From: Epiperipatus broadwayi
Lineage: Eukaryota; Onychophora; Udeonychophora; Euonychophora; Peripatidae
Direction: 5' to 3'
NCBI GenBank assembly: GCA_028023455.1
Contig: JAQFVV010000013.1
Coordinates: forward strand, 15,142,258-15,206,257
DNA length: 64,000 nt
This document shows positions 14,101-29,100 of the stretch, one piece after another. Made by a program: the position numbers and the translations under genes. The number at the start of each line of letters is the position of its first letter. The first letter of the stretch is position 1. Under the pieces are notes generated by a model that was not told the origin of the DNA, did no database searches, and saw only the letters and a list, made by a program, of their open reading frames with translations.

Positions 14101-17100
14101 TTAATCTTTTATTGACATATCAAAAGTATCATATAGACTTGAATAGTAATATTGTAATCCTATTAAATCCACTGATAGCATTTTTTAATACAATAATAAT
14201 GGCATATAAAAGCGATTTATCCGCTGACGAAGAAGCTGCAAAAACCAAAACAATTAAATAGGCTGAGTACTTTTGAGGTTTTCCCTCATATTCATGGCAA
14301 CATAAGTTATAAATCATTTATGTAATGTTGCTAACTAATAAAATATGCGAATGCAAATTAATTTGTCCATTTTTTTTTTGAGATAGAAAAACACGTGCCG
14401 CGTCTATTGATGGCATTGTTCTCACTGATAACAAAATACACCTCCTTGATTTTTCTTTTGCAGTCATTGGCTTCAGAGCATACTATCTTGGGGTTTCCGG
14501 GTTCAACACGTGGCCAGCCTGCTTCTCATGTTCGAAGAATATTGAGAAGTTATCGTTGTTCTATTTTGCTCTTGATAATTTGAAAATGTGGAGGTGGTGT
14601 TTTGATTATCTTTTGATAATGATATAAAAATTGAGCTGGTGATTACCTGTTAATTTAGATTTGGACAAAAATATTCAATTTAATGAAATTAAACATTATT
14701 TTGTAATTTTAAAAATGGAAAGTCTATTCAGATCCATTTGAGACCTGGAGAAGTTTTGAGATATGTGATATATTAATTTTAGAAATATTGAAATTTTTTA
14801 GAATATATGAATCTTTGAAGTTGTGCTTTCTGATCTTAAGGATGCTTCTGTTTTCCAATTTGTACTTGATTATTGCAGGATGTCATTGTTATGTACTACA
14901 GCAAAAGTACTCTCAACTATTTTGTTGAATAGGATGCTTCCAATGATAGGTGAAGCACTATTAATATAGTTTTTGTTGTCAGGCATATAGGTGAATGGTC
15001 AAAAAATCAGGAAGCACTATAAATATAGTTTTTGTTGTCAGGCAAATGCAAGAAACATATCTAGAGCAAAAATTGTCTTTATTGATTTAGTCAAAGCATT
15101 TGTTTCAATTAATTGAAGAAGTCTTTGGCTATGTTTGAAATTAATAATTCACTGATATAGTTTCTGCATGATTTAATGAGAGGATGCATTATTACAGCTG
15201 ATGGAAAATTAGTTATTTGAAATGAAAAAACTGCTGCTGGCAATGAATATTAGGTCCATCTTTGTTTTTATTGGTCTTGAGAACAGTTTATAGGCAGCTT
15301 CATGAAGCATTTATTGAGATGAGATACAAATTTGATAGTGGAGTTATTTAATTTAAATTGAATAAAAGCAAAAAATATCTTAATCATTTTAGTTTATGGT
15401 ATTTGATGATGTGTACTATTCTTACCAATTCAAAAAATCATATACAGTGTTTTTTTTATATTTTGAATGCAATCTGCAGACTTTGTTTTGATATAATAAT
15501 GGAGTATCATCCAATAATAGAAGAAAAAATTACGAACTTCTTACCAGGATAATTACCACCTTAAGAATGAATCAAATATTTTAGTGGTTTAAATGTGAAT
15601 TTGAATCTTGAAATATGACACATGTGCTATTATAACTTGCAGATAAATGTATGCAAAGCTATTATTTTTCATAATTTATTGTATGAAAATGAACAAAACA
15701 TAGATTTCTCATTGATTTAAAATTTTTATAGAAAGTAGAAAAATTTCATTTAAAGATGCTTTGAAGTTTCTAAAAATACGATGATTTAAGTTGTAAGACT
15801 AATCAGTATTTTTTTTCAGATTTTTAAATATGACATTATGCAGCTGCTATTATTGTAAATTTATATTTTCATTGGATTGGGTATATGAAATGAATAAGCA
15901 GTAACAAATTTTCTATAAAAAAAAATGTATTTTATGATGAACTTCAGCATGGTTTTTATGGAAGAGATAGACTTCTTTTATATTATAAAGTTTATCTCTT
16001 AAGACGATTTAAAGAAATTCAGTATTGATTATTTTTATTAGGAATTTATAATAGAGAGTTACAAGTAGGCCCTGCATTTTCAAAAAAATTAAATTGACGA
16101 CAGAAATTATAAGAATAGCATTGCAAGATATCAAATAAACAGTCTAAAGAATTAGCATGTGATATATGTGAACATATTGCTGTTTTATGAATTGTTTTTA
16201 CAAAATTCATCTTCAGTGTATTTTGTATCTTTTTTTTCTTCTAGAGTTAGACTGACTTATTTACGAGTAGCTGCTAATAATAAATAAATAAAAAAAATGT
16301 AGTTATTGTTATTTATTTTATAGAACGTGAAGAGTTTATTATTCAGTATTTCTTCATTTTTAAAATTTTGTTGTTTGATCCTTGGATTTGCTAAAATGAA
16401 TGAATCACAATCATTATTTTATTTATTGTAGTTGGTGAATTAAAACAAAACAAAAAAAATTTTTTTGCAGTTATTGTTCTTAGAAAAATATAATTTTTTT
16501 TTATGCTTTTCCAAACATATTTAACTGTTAGTAATACAGATTAGTATAAAACAGTGTTTCAAATGGTATTTTTTTATCTTTATTCTTTGGGTATTATGAC
16601 AATAAACAGACATTGAGCCTGTAATTTTTCAAATCATGAATACTGAAACTGTTCTGCCAAAGGCATCAGACAGTAGAAATTTTATTCTTACTTATAAGAC
16701 TTCTTGTTTTCTTTATTTTTTTAAATGGGTTTTCAAATATAGATTATCATATTATGGTCACTTATGGAGTTATTTGCCATTTTCAGGTGTGCAATTTTTT
16801 TATTTATCTTTTTCTCTTCATCTGATATTATTGTGTTTTATCATTGAGATATTTTTATTAGTGCATGTATAGTTTTCTATTTTAGATATCTGTCTTTTCC
16901 TCAAACCTTATGTTTTATGTTCTTATAATCAAATTTTTGATGGAGCAGTTAGCTTTACCAATGCATTGTCCTTCCACATATTTAAAAGTGAATGCTTCAT
17001 TTGATAAAATCTGGAAAGAATATTAAAATATTATAAACAAAATAGATACAGGTTTAGCCCAGTGTTTGAAACAAGTTGAAGATATTATATTTGTATCTAG

Positions 17101-20100
17101 TAATAAGAATTATAACACTTTTGTCTATCTAAATTCTTTTTATACTGCAGATTAGTTGTTATTTTTTAAAACCTGAAATCTGTAATGTAACAGTTTTATA
17201 CAATCTATTTTGTCCTATTAATGTGTTTACTTCCAGGATTGAACGGCAGGTTAATTGCTTAATTGGTGGATGTGGTTTTTCTCCCTACAGCATTTTTTTC
17301 TCAGAGTGATAAATTTTAAGCAAGTGAAATAAATTTTCCAAATTTAAAGATAATATATAAAAGAAGTTCTCTGATAACAATGGAGATAGAGTTTCAAATG
17401 AAAGAAAAATCCATATAAGTGAACTTAATGATTGAAAAAAATATGGATCCCTATCAAATACTGTGAGCATTAAGAAATGAATAGATCTTATTAGTTTGAA
17501 TAGAATAGAACTATGAAAACATTTTGACACAGAGGCAAAACTTCATACAGTAGCGCAACTCAGTGCAAGCCAGAGTAATCAGTGCATGCAGGAAGGTTTA
17601 TGCATAAAATCCCTATTTAGTACCTACTTATCCAATATCCCCAGACTAGTTTCTAACTTGTGTCTTTCATCAGTGAGGAACCTTGGATCTGAGAGCACTG
17701 CATCTAGATCTTAAGATCTAATGCAACCTTTCAGCAGCCACCTTTTATCTTATTAGCTAACTATAAAGCTTTGAGTCCAATATGAAAACGCAATTATGTT
17801 TGCAATTAAAACTCGTTAACTTGTATAGTCATATAGATCTGAACTCAGTTCAGCATCCATACTTTTTTGGTGTCTTTGGTTCTGTGGTTTACCATAATCC
17901 TATTGGGCAAGATTGGTATTAAACCTCTAAACATTACAACATCATCATTCTTTATGCTTACCCAAGCTGTTTACACAGAGGTGAAATTCTCCATTCAGTA
18001 GTGCCACTAAGGGCAAGCTAGGGTAATCACTGGATGCAAAAAGGTTTGTGCATAAAATCCCTATTTAGTGCCTACTCATCTAATATCCCCAGACTAGTTT
18101 TTAGCTTGTGACTTTCATCAGTGATGAGCTTTGGATCTGAGATCACTGCACCTAGATCTTAGGATCTAATGCAACCAACCCTCCAGCAGCTACCTTATAC
18201 TTTATTAGCTAACTATCTCACTTTGAGTCCAAAATGAAAACACAATAATGGTTTTCAGTTCAAGTTTATTAGCTTATGGTGACTGTAGTTAAGCTAAAAA
18301 ACCAAAAAAGTAAGGATGTTGAATTTCAATCTATATGACTAAACAAGTTAATGAACTTGAATTGAAAATATTATTGTTTTCATTTTGATTCAAAGCTTTA
18401 TAGTTAGCTAATAAGGTAAAAGGTGGCGCACTGGAGGATTGTATTAGATCCTAAGATCTAGGTGCAGTGCTCTCAGAACTAATGTTCATCTGTGATGAAA
18501 ACCACAAGCTAGAAACTAGTCTAGAATATTTGATGAATAAGCACTAGATAGATATTTTAGGCACAAACCTTCCTGCATCCACTGATTACTCTGGCTTGCA
18601 CTGAGTGGCGTTACTGTAAGCATAAAGAATTGTGATCATGTGATGTTTAGTGGTTTAAAATATTTTGACCATGGATTTTTATTACTCTGTTAACCACATC
18701 ATAATTAATGGTAATAAATAATTGCGTAAAAAATTGTAAATTCACAATGAGAAAATTAATTACATTTGGCAAAAAAGAGCACATATTCATTTAAGAAATT
18801 GTAGAAAGGCCTTAACTGCCAGCATTTTCACACTGCACTGCTGGATAATGCTATAATATTAGAACTCGTAACATTTTTCAGAATAAATTATTTTCGTGTT
18901 TTTAAATATATTATTTATTTTTCAATCATTCTCTATTATTAAAATATATTAATTTTATATTTTCAGTCATATTACTTTTTTTTTGTTTGTTTTTAATTTT
19001 TTACAGAAAAAATAAAACATCAATTTGCTTAAAAAAGTATAAATTAATGTGTATAGTGGTTCCATCGACAAGTAGAACATGAATGCAAAAGCATTTTATA
19101 TATTGATTATAATTGCTGTAAACTGAATTTAATGTGAATATAAAGATGCTATGATACATTAAACTTTATATAATGATGCAAATTGACAGAAACATATTTT
19201 TATTCAAACTTTTTTAATATATGAAACAGCAAAAAATAATATTGTGATAATAAATGATTACAATCATAAATTGAATTTTGAATTATGAGAAACTATGTAA
19301 GAGTGGAAGACTTGATGATGAGAACTTACACTGAATAGTGTTATGGCAAAAATAAGTATTTGATGCTGATGAATAGAACTGATAGATCGATGATGAAATA
19401 TGACTATATATAGATTCAGTGAGATAAAAGCTACACCACAGTTGAAGTGTAAAAAGAGACTAATATTCTGATATCCTTAAGCTTTAGAGTGAGCCATGGC
19501 ATGTTTGTAAAAAATTATTAATATTTATTAATAGAGTTATATATGATAAAGTTTTTGTGGATAAAACATTAATGATTATGAATTCTGTTAAACACATTAG
19601 CAATAGTTAATAAATGTGAGATTATTGTATATATAGATTATAATTGAAATATAGAATTTAGTTCCTTTTGTAAAATTCTGAAATAATAATACTTCTAAAA
19701 GTAGTGGTAAATATCTAGTAAAAAAGTAAACTGCTAATTAAATGTCTAAAAAATTTAATCAACTACATGTAATTTAACTGTCTTCAGATGAAGTCTCCAA
19801 TTTAATATCTTTTTATCATATGATTTGAGAGAGGTTTCCGAAATAATCAAAATTCAACTACAGTAGTGAAAAGAGAAGAAAGGCTTTCTCTTTTTATCTT
19901 TTAAGAGTAGAGCAAGTGAGAATAGGTTAATGTTTATGCATAGTTGCTATGAAAAATAAAAAAAACTGTAAATGACAAGAAGCAAAGCGAAGTTCATCTT
20001 TATAATGAAATACTTATACAAATGAAGGTACAAATATTTATTTTTTTTAGTAGTATGAAAAGTTAGTTGTCTTCAATAGAAATCAATCAGAATCTAATCA

Positions 20101-23100
20101 GTAAAGATAAATGTTATACATTTGTCTTTTCAATAGAAATCAATCATTATCTAATCAATAAGGATAAATTGTATATATTTTCTTGTTTTCCTAGATCATA
20201 ATGTTCCACTCTCATAAATACTTTATATAATTTAAGATGTAGTATATATTATATTTTGTCTTGTACATGACATGTAAATGCTAAAAAATTTCTCATCATT
20301 TTATTATATTTATTTTGATCATTACAAATAATTATAAAATTGTTAATCCTTTTATTCATTATAGATGAAATTTTATATATTGCTAGATTGAGCTTAGTCA
20401 ACTCTATTCTTTTTCAGTGTGTGAATGCTGTGCAAATTTACTATTTATATATATGTATTATATACATTTTTTTTTTTTTCCAGTACCGCTCTGTTGATAC
20501 ATCGCCTTTAAGTAGATATGTTACTCATCCATTTTGGGATCACGTAGTTAAGGTAATTGATTTGTATTAAGTCATTAAAACATCACTTGATCACCATTTC
20601 TTATCTCTGCAAAACCTAATAAAAATAGTAATAACTCTCCCCATAGAGTAGGGTCACCTAGTGCACGAACTTGCTGCCATCTATCGATTACTATAACTTG
20701 CATTAGATAGCACTACTATATGGAGAGAGTTGCTACTATTTTAAGTGATTTGTATGGGTATATATGTTTTTTTATCATTTTGATTTGATGAAAGTGTAAT
20801 TTTTAATCATATTATTCATTTTGTTCAATTTAGTATTATAGTTCATTAAAATGTATATCCAATTTAAGGATTATTCAGTAGTCAGAATAGACAGTGCTAC
20901 CACAGTTGATAACTATTTCCACTCCTTTTAATTTAATAAAAATATATATATATAGTCATGTATATTTCATAAATTATTTCTTCAAGCTATCTGTTATTTG
21001 ATTATTTATATTGCTTTTGTCTGAAATAAGTAAGATATTTATATTTATTTAGTATTTCCACTATCTAAAATTACACTGTTATATTATTTAAATACTATAA
21101 ATATATAAAATTATTTTAAATGTATTTATAAATATATATGCTTAATCTCGATCTTCTGCAAGATGATCTCTCACTCTTCTCCTGGTACAATAGTTTGATC
21201 TGTCTTTACAATTCTTATGTATATTTTTGATTTCATCTATCTATCTCATGGTTATAATGTTATGAACTGTTTTTTTCACCTCTTGTAATCCATCTAAATA
21301 AGGTGATAGCTTTATTATTATTATTAATATTTTTGATGTATTTTTTATTTTTAGTCTTGTAATAGTTATTGTACAACACTTTTTAGGTATTTTTTCAACA
21401 ATTTTTTAATTGCTTTTATTGCAATTAACTAAGTTTTATATTCATCAATGAAGTACTTATAAGAATCAGTGATATGTTATTTGTGCATTTTTTATTTAAT
21501 GAATTTCATTAAAAATTCATCTTAAAAATTTTTCTTTCATTATAGTTCTCTTAATTGATATTTACTGTACAATTTAAAAATAGCTTTTCACCATTACCAG
21601 CTCAACATTTCTCACTTATCTTTCAGACTTAAATTGCCATCATGTATTCAATTTAGAACATCTCTTTACTTGAATTCTCTTCAATCATTTCTTTGTTCTT
21701 TCTGTGGATTTTTTTTTTGTCTTCATGATCTCTTTTTATCTTTAAATCTATTTTTCCCCATTCATCTGCTAATATCATTTCATTGACTGTCTTTATTTTT
21801 ATTTATCTATTGTAGATTACTATTATATTGTGTTGGATTATTTCAGTCTTTTTTCAGATTTATATCTATAAATTAAAATACTTTAATCAGAGCATCATAT
21901 ATGTCGTATATTGACTTTTTATTCCAAATCATTTTTTATACAATTTATTTTTTTTTTTATTATTTGTTATTAAAATTGAAAGCAGGACATGGAAAACAAA
22001 AGAGTGTAGATTTTCATAAAAATCTAAAAAAACTCAAGAATTTTATAAATATTATTCATAATATTTTAAATATCTGGAGTTTATATTAAATATTATTCAT
22101 ATATTTTTGAAAAAAATAAGTTCATAGCCAAAAATGATTTTACTTAGCCATGTGTATTTCTTTTCTTTTTTTTATAGACAAATTTGTTTCTAAAATGATT
22201 TTATCATACTTTTTAAAAAAAAAAACAATATCAAATTATATATTAAAATTTTCTAACCCTTTGTTGTGTTGCTTTATCCTTATTTAAAAATAGCAAAAAC
22301 TTTAAAAAATTTTATTTCACTAACAGTTTGGATTAATATTCAGTCTTCATTCAGAGCTTTTTCTAAATTTGTTTAACAAATTTAGAAAAAGCTCTTGACG
22401 AAAATTGTATATAATCAATCAAAACTTTAATGAAATAAAATTAAAGATTATAAAAACCATTGTATTTAGTGCATAGAAGTAGAATTTTTTGAAATTTTTT
22501 TAAGTTTTTAAATACTTAAAATTACATGTTATTTATTTATGAAAAGTTTTTAATGGAGACTTTGTAAAACAAATAATGGTATCTTCAGTGTTTATTTTAT
22601 TCAAAGACAATCATAGTCTTCTAAGCTGATCAAAGTAGAACCCTTGGAACTGGAATGCCTCTTCTATTTTTCAATAAATTGGTTGATATTATAATTATAG
22701 GGAGCTTCTGCATTATCTTTATTTGTTCTAAGACCTTATCATCATGTTGATAAGTCTTGGAATAGTTGATATCTCATCCCTTGTTTGTTTATAATTGTGG
22801 ATTATGGGATTGCTTATATATATATATATATCTTAATATAGACATATTGTACCTTTCTGCCCTTGCCCTATGGTTAAGGAACTATCTAAATCTCTGGATG
22901 AGATCAGATATATGATCTGGAGTTATTAAGTTTAACTAGTCATAGATTAAGTGTTATTAAGGTTACGGTGATGGTTAACATTAATTCCCATACACATATA
23001 TGCTTGTCTCTTCTCATAATAAGTCTGTATTTATTATTCTCTTTTCCTAGTTGATTTACTATTATATTCTTGCAAAACTTTGAAGATAATGTTCCATCAT

Positions 23101-26100
23101 CCAAAACATTCCTTCTTAACATATTCATCTTGATTGATTATAAAAATTATAATAAATTAATATAATATTGTACTAATTATCATTATAAAAAATGTAGAAA
23201 TATTCTTAATCTTATTGAATTTCCTATCATTTCTTATGGACCACATAGCTATATATTATGTTCTTCGTGAAGAGCTTTCCCTCTGGAATTATCAAAATAT
23301 TGTATTGTATATATAACCTAAAGAAATCGACAGAATACAAGACTCTTCATAAGATTTTTAATTATGAATTTTAAAAAAATATGTTATAAATAAATAAAAA
23401 AATAACTGTTTATGTTTGAATACAATATGCTGATAATGAATTTATTACATGTTAGATGTATTTTAAATAGAGACTATTACAATTTCTAATTAATTGTTTC
23501 CTTTGATATTCACAGTGAACAGTAATTACATATATAATATTGACTACAAAAGTCCATTATTTCTTTTTAAAAGTACTACAGAAGTACACATATCTCAAAT
23601 TATTCTTACGATTAGATAATTTACTATTAATCTTGATTTATAGACAGTTGAGTCTTAATTCATGTGAATATTTTGGTTTATATTTCAATTTAAATCATTT
23701 CTAATCTCTTATTAGACAGTGTACATTATATATGGTACAACCATGAGAAAAATGTATGATTGATTAATGCACACACAATTAATAAGCGATTACGCATTTG
23801 AGTAAATATAGACACATCTTAGGACATCATCATAGCATCTAAAAAACTAATTTTGAAAACCATGTAATGATAAAACAGCTACATTTAAAGATAACTGCAT
23901 AATATCTGAATCATCTAAAATATATTTGCTTTGTTTCATATACTAATATCTTGAAATTATTTTTTGTTTCTATAGATTCATGATATAGAACATACTGATT
24001 ACATATACATGTTAAAATCGTAAATATACTTCATAGAAAGGGTATCACCCTTGCAGGCTATGTTGTGTGTCACACGAGAAATATAAAATAGACATATAAA
24101 CTTGGATATTTTTTTCTCTTGATTTCCGTACTAAACAGTATGCCACACCCATCTACTCAGGTTGTGAGCTAAGTCCTAAAATAATTATTAAAACTTCAAA
24201 CATAGAAAAATAGAGGCATAAAAAAATATTTTCTTCTCGAATAGAACATGATTATAACTTTGCAGTTATCTTTATAAATTCATATATACAACATTGGTAA
24301 CTTGTAAATTGAAGGCAGCTATTTATCCTGAACACTCCACATTATTAAACTGCCAATTTGTTAAAGCTTGTTTGAAATTTTTATAAATGAATCAATTATT
24401 TAAATAATTTTATAAAATTTTAGTTTGGTAATGCAAATAAAATCTGTGTATACAGTCATGAGATTAATCTTTCATAGGCATTTCCAACATCCTATATGTA
24501 TTAACCTTAAACACATTGTTGCTCCAAAAACACACATACATATTGTGTAATTTTTTTTAGTGTAATTTTCACTACATCACTTATGCAAGGTAGGGACTGG
24601 ATTCCATTCGCTTTTAACACATTGTGGAGGGATATAATCATAAATTTCTAACCAAAAACATTAAAAAGATCTATGATCCCCAGATTCACCTTTCGTGCTG
24701 AACCAGCACTCATCAGTTGGCCCAGATCACAATCTCTTATACTGGGCCAACTGATGAGTACTGGTTCACCATAAAATGTGCATCTTGGAGATCTTTTTCA
24801 AATGTATTTGATCATATGTTTATGATTACATCCCTCCACAAGGTATTAAAAGCAGATAGAAACACGTCCCTACCTTGCATGGTGTAGTGAAAATTACACT
24901 ACAAAAATATTATTCATTATAAGGATAATCTCTAGTCTACTAAATGACTAATAAGTTATTAACATACTATGCTCTTATATAAATTTGGATTTAATTTATC
25001 TTCAAAATGCATTATAATTATGAGTTAAATATGCTCATGAATTTTTGCTACTTTGGTATTGTTCCTGCTACGATGTATTCTAAGTTAGCGGTGAATTTAA
25101 AATAACGTCTCCAAGGGGTGTGTGGACAAAGTTAATCGATAAAATTTGTCTGCAGATCCTGTGGAGCCATTATTTTAAACATATCGCAAACTTAGAATAA
25201 TACTTTACTGGAGTAATTTAGCAATCCAAACCTAAAACTTCAAATCTAAAAAAAAAGACCTGTATTCATTATGGAAAATGGAAAAACATGTTATGCTACT
25301 AAATAAAAACAGGTAGTTGTGAGTTTTTTTATAGCACTTCATGCTGTCGAAGCCATCTTTTCACACCTGGCACCCAGCACATGGAATACCAAACTTCAAA
25401 TATATAAAAAAAAACACAACCAATTTCCAATGTTGGAGAGATATATTGAATATAGAAAAAGAAAAAATATGAAAAAGAACCCTGAAACATTTTTTAAATG
25501 ATGAACTGTAACATAAAATTTTAGTTTTACAGTTTTTTTTAACCTTAAAAAAAATGACGAACTGTAATATAAAATTTTAGCTTTATTTAAAAATGGTGAA
25601 CTGTAACTTCAACCTTATATTTTAAATATTTTTATAAAACATATATATATATATAATTTTAGCAACAAAAAATATATATATAAATTTTAGCTGTAAATGT
25701 ATTTTTAAATATAAAACCGTATTACTTACAAATGATATGAGAGATATATTATATTGTGGGAGAGGGGGTAACTATGGCAGACTGAATACAGCTCAGCACA
25801 TTTTACAACTTGGTGACTTGTATATATGTGAAAAATTAATAATGTGTATATATTTGACATGGATTAGTTATGCCAGGATTCTTGGATGAATGAAATCATA
25901 AATGGAAACTGAATAATTATTAGCAGATGCAAATGTCATAGGAATCTTAAGATTTTTAATTTTTTAATGAATAATTATTTTATTTTCTAACTTATACCAT
26001 TTTATGAATGAATGAAACTAATTTATTTTTAAAATATTTAGTTACTTCTTAATTAAAGTGAATATAAGATAACAATTGAAGTCTGATTGTCTACAGTTAG

Positions 26101-29100
26101 ATTTTTAAAATAAATTTGAGGCTTAAATAAATAATTATGTTTAAAAAGCAGATTTGTAAATCTGATAACCCAGTACATTTCTTTATGTTTTAAAATAGTC
26201 AACATCAAAAGACTGTTTAAATTAGACCTGAATTTTCGAGAATGTTTTAAGATATTTTTAATTTTTTGAAAAATTTATTATTTCTGATCTTATTTATTTA
26301 ATGCTTAGACTGTTATGGCAGTCATATTATTATTATTCTGATCTGTTTTAAGATACTATTTTCATAATAACTTCAGTTTGCACTGCCAGAAATTGCAAAT
26401 ATCGAGAAATGTAATAAAATTGAAAGAATAGCTGTTATCATTTTAAAAAATTAGGAAAACAAAAGGCAGAATTTTAATATTTCTAAAAATTGTTATTTTT
26501 ATGTTTTTACGGAAATTCTAAATTTTGAGATAGATTTTCATTACATTCCTTATAAAAAAATTTTAAAAAAAGAGAGGTATATAACATGACTTACCTAAGA
26601 TGATTCATTATTTCAAAACAAAAAAGGAACTTGGTATCTTTTATTTTTACTAATAACTTCAATAGTTCATATATTATATAGGCATCTGTGAAGAATACAT
26701 TTAATTGAATGTTTTAGGAAAAAAGTTTTTCCAGCAATTGTAATAAAATGTTATTCTAATCATAGAGCAAAAAGAATAAACATATAAATAAAAATTCAAA
26801 TATAACATAACTATTAGAACAACATTACAGTGAGCTATATTTGATCTAATTTTATATACTTTAATTGTAATCTTTGCTTTTAATTTATTGTAATTAAAAT
26901 ATAATCAAAATAAGTAAATATATATGTAGTCTTGCTTGTTAACATTTTGACCCCCAACTTCGCTCTATCCTATGCATTTGACATAAAACTTTAAAATTTA
27001 CATTGCAATGAACTATAATTATTTTAATTTTAAATATTTTATTACTAATATTTACTTTTAATAATTGTAACTTTTTTGTTATTGTTAAAGTATAAAGATA
27101 ATAAATGAATAAATTTAAATTATAATTTTTGCGATAATTTTTTTATCACAGCATACTACATATATATAGAAAGGATTACTTTTTCATACATTTTTTTTAT
27201 CAAACAATAAATAAAAATATCTAAAATTGAATACTTAATGATAAATGGAACCTTATCTTTGGAGCTAAGTAAAAAAATTTCCATTGCCCCACCTATAGAT
27301 ACTAGGTTTTTTTTTTATTCTCTGCTTGAACTGAACTTTTTTCTCTCTGTTTGAACTGCAACTACTACATTTAATGTGAAATTATTGGTACATATTTCAT
27401 CATTTGAACTGCTAATGTCAAAAAATTGCTGAAACTGACATTAATATATTATTATTCTTATTTTATAAAACATATAAAAAGAATATATATTATTTTTGTT
27501 GCAAATTGCTCTATTACTGTTGCTCCATAAAAATAAAAGAATGGTGGGGGGGGGGGGTTTAAAGTAAAGCTATATTTCAAGTGATTTTTATCATTGGGAA
27601 AAAAAAACTTGCTTTCTAAAAATAGAAAAAGAAACTAATGGAATATTATATTCAGTGCATGTATAGTATGCATGGTTTTTATATAAAATTGAAGATGATG
27701 ATTCATTAAAATTGTAATCATTATGGGCATTCTTAAGGAAATGAATTTAATCCAAGCTACATATTCTAAAAATAAAATAAAATCATTTAAAATAAAAACA
27801 TTTTTTCTTTCTTATTTATGTAGAATAAAACTTTTTTTCTGTAAAATATACATTTAAATTCATTACTAAAAGCTTTAAGAGAAAATAAAAAAAAATTGTT
27901 ATATTCAAGAACATTGTTTTTTGTCTAAAGGTCAAGAAAAATAAAATAAAATAATAATGAAAGAAAAAGTTACATTATGAAATGGAGATTTTAAGTATTT
28001 TCAAAAGTTCTTTAAATTTCATTTCATTAAAATATCCATGAGGTCTGAGACTTCTTTAATGGTTTGCAATATATTACAAGCATACTTCTGCAATAGAAAG
28101 AGCTTTAATGTGAATTCAATGAGTTTTCATGTGAAGGGACTTTTTTATGGTCATTTGATGAAATTAAACTAGTCTATAGTAGTTTACCATTGTGTAAATT
28201 CTGGATGTTATTACATAGATTAATTTACAAAAGTTGTATCGATATTGCTGTGAGTTTATATGACATCAGCATTTATTTTAAATAGATTTTTTTCTTTGGT
28301 ACGGTATATGATTATGATTTAGTTCTCTGATTTTAATGAAAAGACTTCTTTTTCTATATAAGTTTTATAACATATAAATCAGGAAAATAAAAATACACTA
28401 AATTCAATCTTGGCTATTTGTAAATGTTAAACAAAAAATTTCTGCTTTTAGTTTTCACTTTAATTAACTGTTAGCTATTTTTGAAATTTTTATCTAACTT
28501 AAGATTTTTTATTTTTATATTATCTGTTTGGGCACATTTTCTCAGGGCAAGTATCATGGTCCCCACATATATATATTACATGCATGATTTTAAAATATCT
28601 CAAAGTTTCTGGGGGTTTGAGGGAGGGGGCTACAATTGCATATTATATAAAACACACATTTTGCATTCATCATTGTGAAGAAAACCTGTTCTTCCCATTG
28701 TATATTAAAATTTGTTTGGGTTAGCTGTACTGTTCCATTATACTTAGAAGTAGAATTAATTGATTTTAAAAGTTCTTTGATTTGAAGTAATAGATTAAAA
28801 GAAGTGTGAAAAGAACTTGAAAAAAGTTTTAAATACCAATAAAATTATTTATTATTGGATTGTTGCTCATCTCTTCCTGAATAGTTTTTGATATTAAAAA
28901 AATAACAGCATCTTTTTTAATTACTTGTAGTTTGTCTTACTTAACATCTGTGAATGAATATTATCTCAAATGAATTATATTTTAAATCCACAGTTGGCAC
29001 ATATATTTGCATAAAAGTGTCAAATACTTTTTGCAAATGAAAACAGCACCAAAGAAGTCATTGATTTAATTATTATAATTTGTAGATACATTTTTAACTT

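Larger units (their letters stand above)
5189..20483 (+). other. EPT1 intron 1
   Basis: This 15.3-kb intron runs from GTTCGT to TTTCCAG. Listed separately are a degraded hammerhead-family piece (6.2 kb), a LINE (8.8-11.1 kb), hammerhead-family repeats (11.8 and 17.5-18.7 kb), a GIY-YIG-like relic (14.4 kb) and an RT relic (14.9-15.4 kb). A 24-bp tandem duplication sits at about 5562-5610. The stretches 6.3-8.8, 12.0-14.3, 15.4-17.5 and 18.7-20.4 kb show no gene. Two 60-codon open frames at 7.68-8.09 kb lie in slightly less AT-rich sequence but match nothing recognised. Confidence 0.8.
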
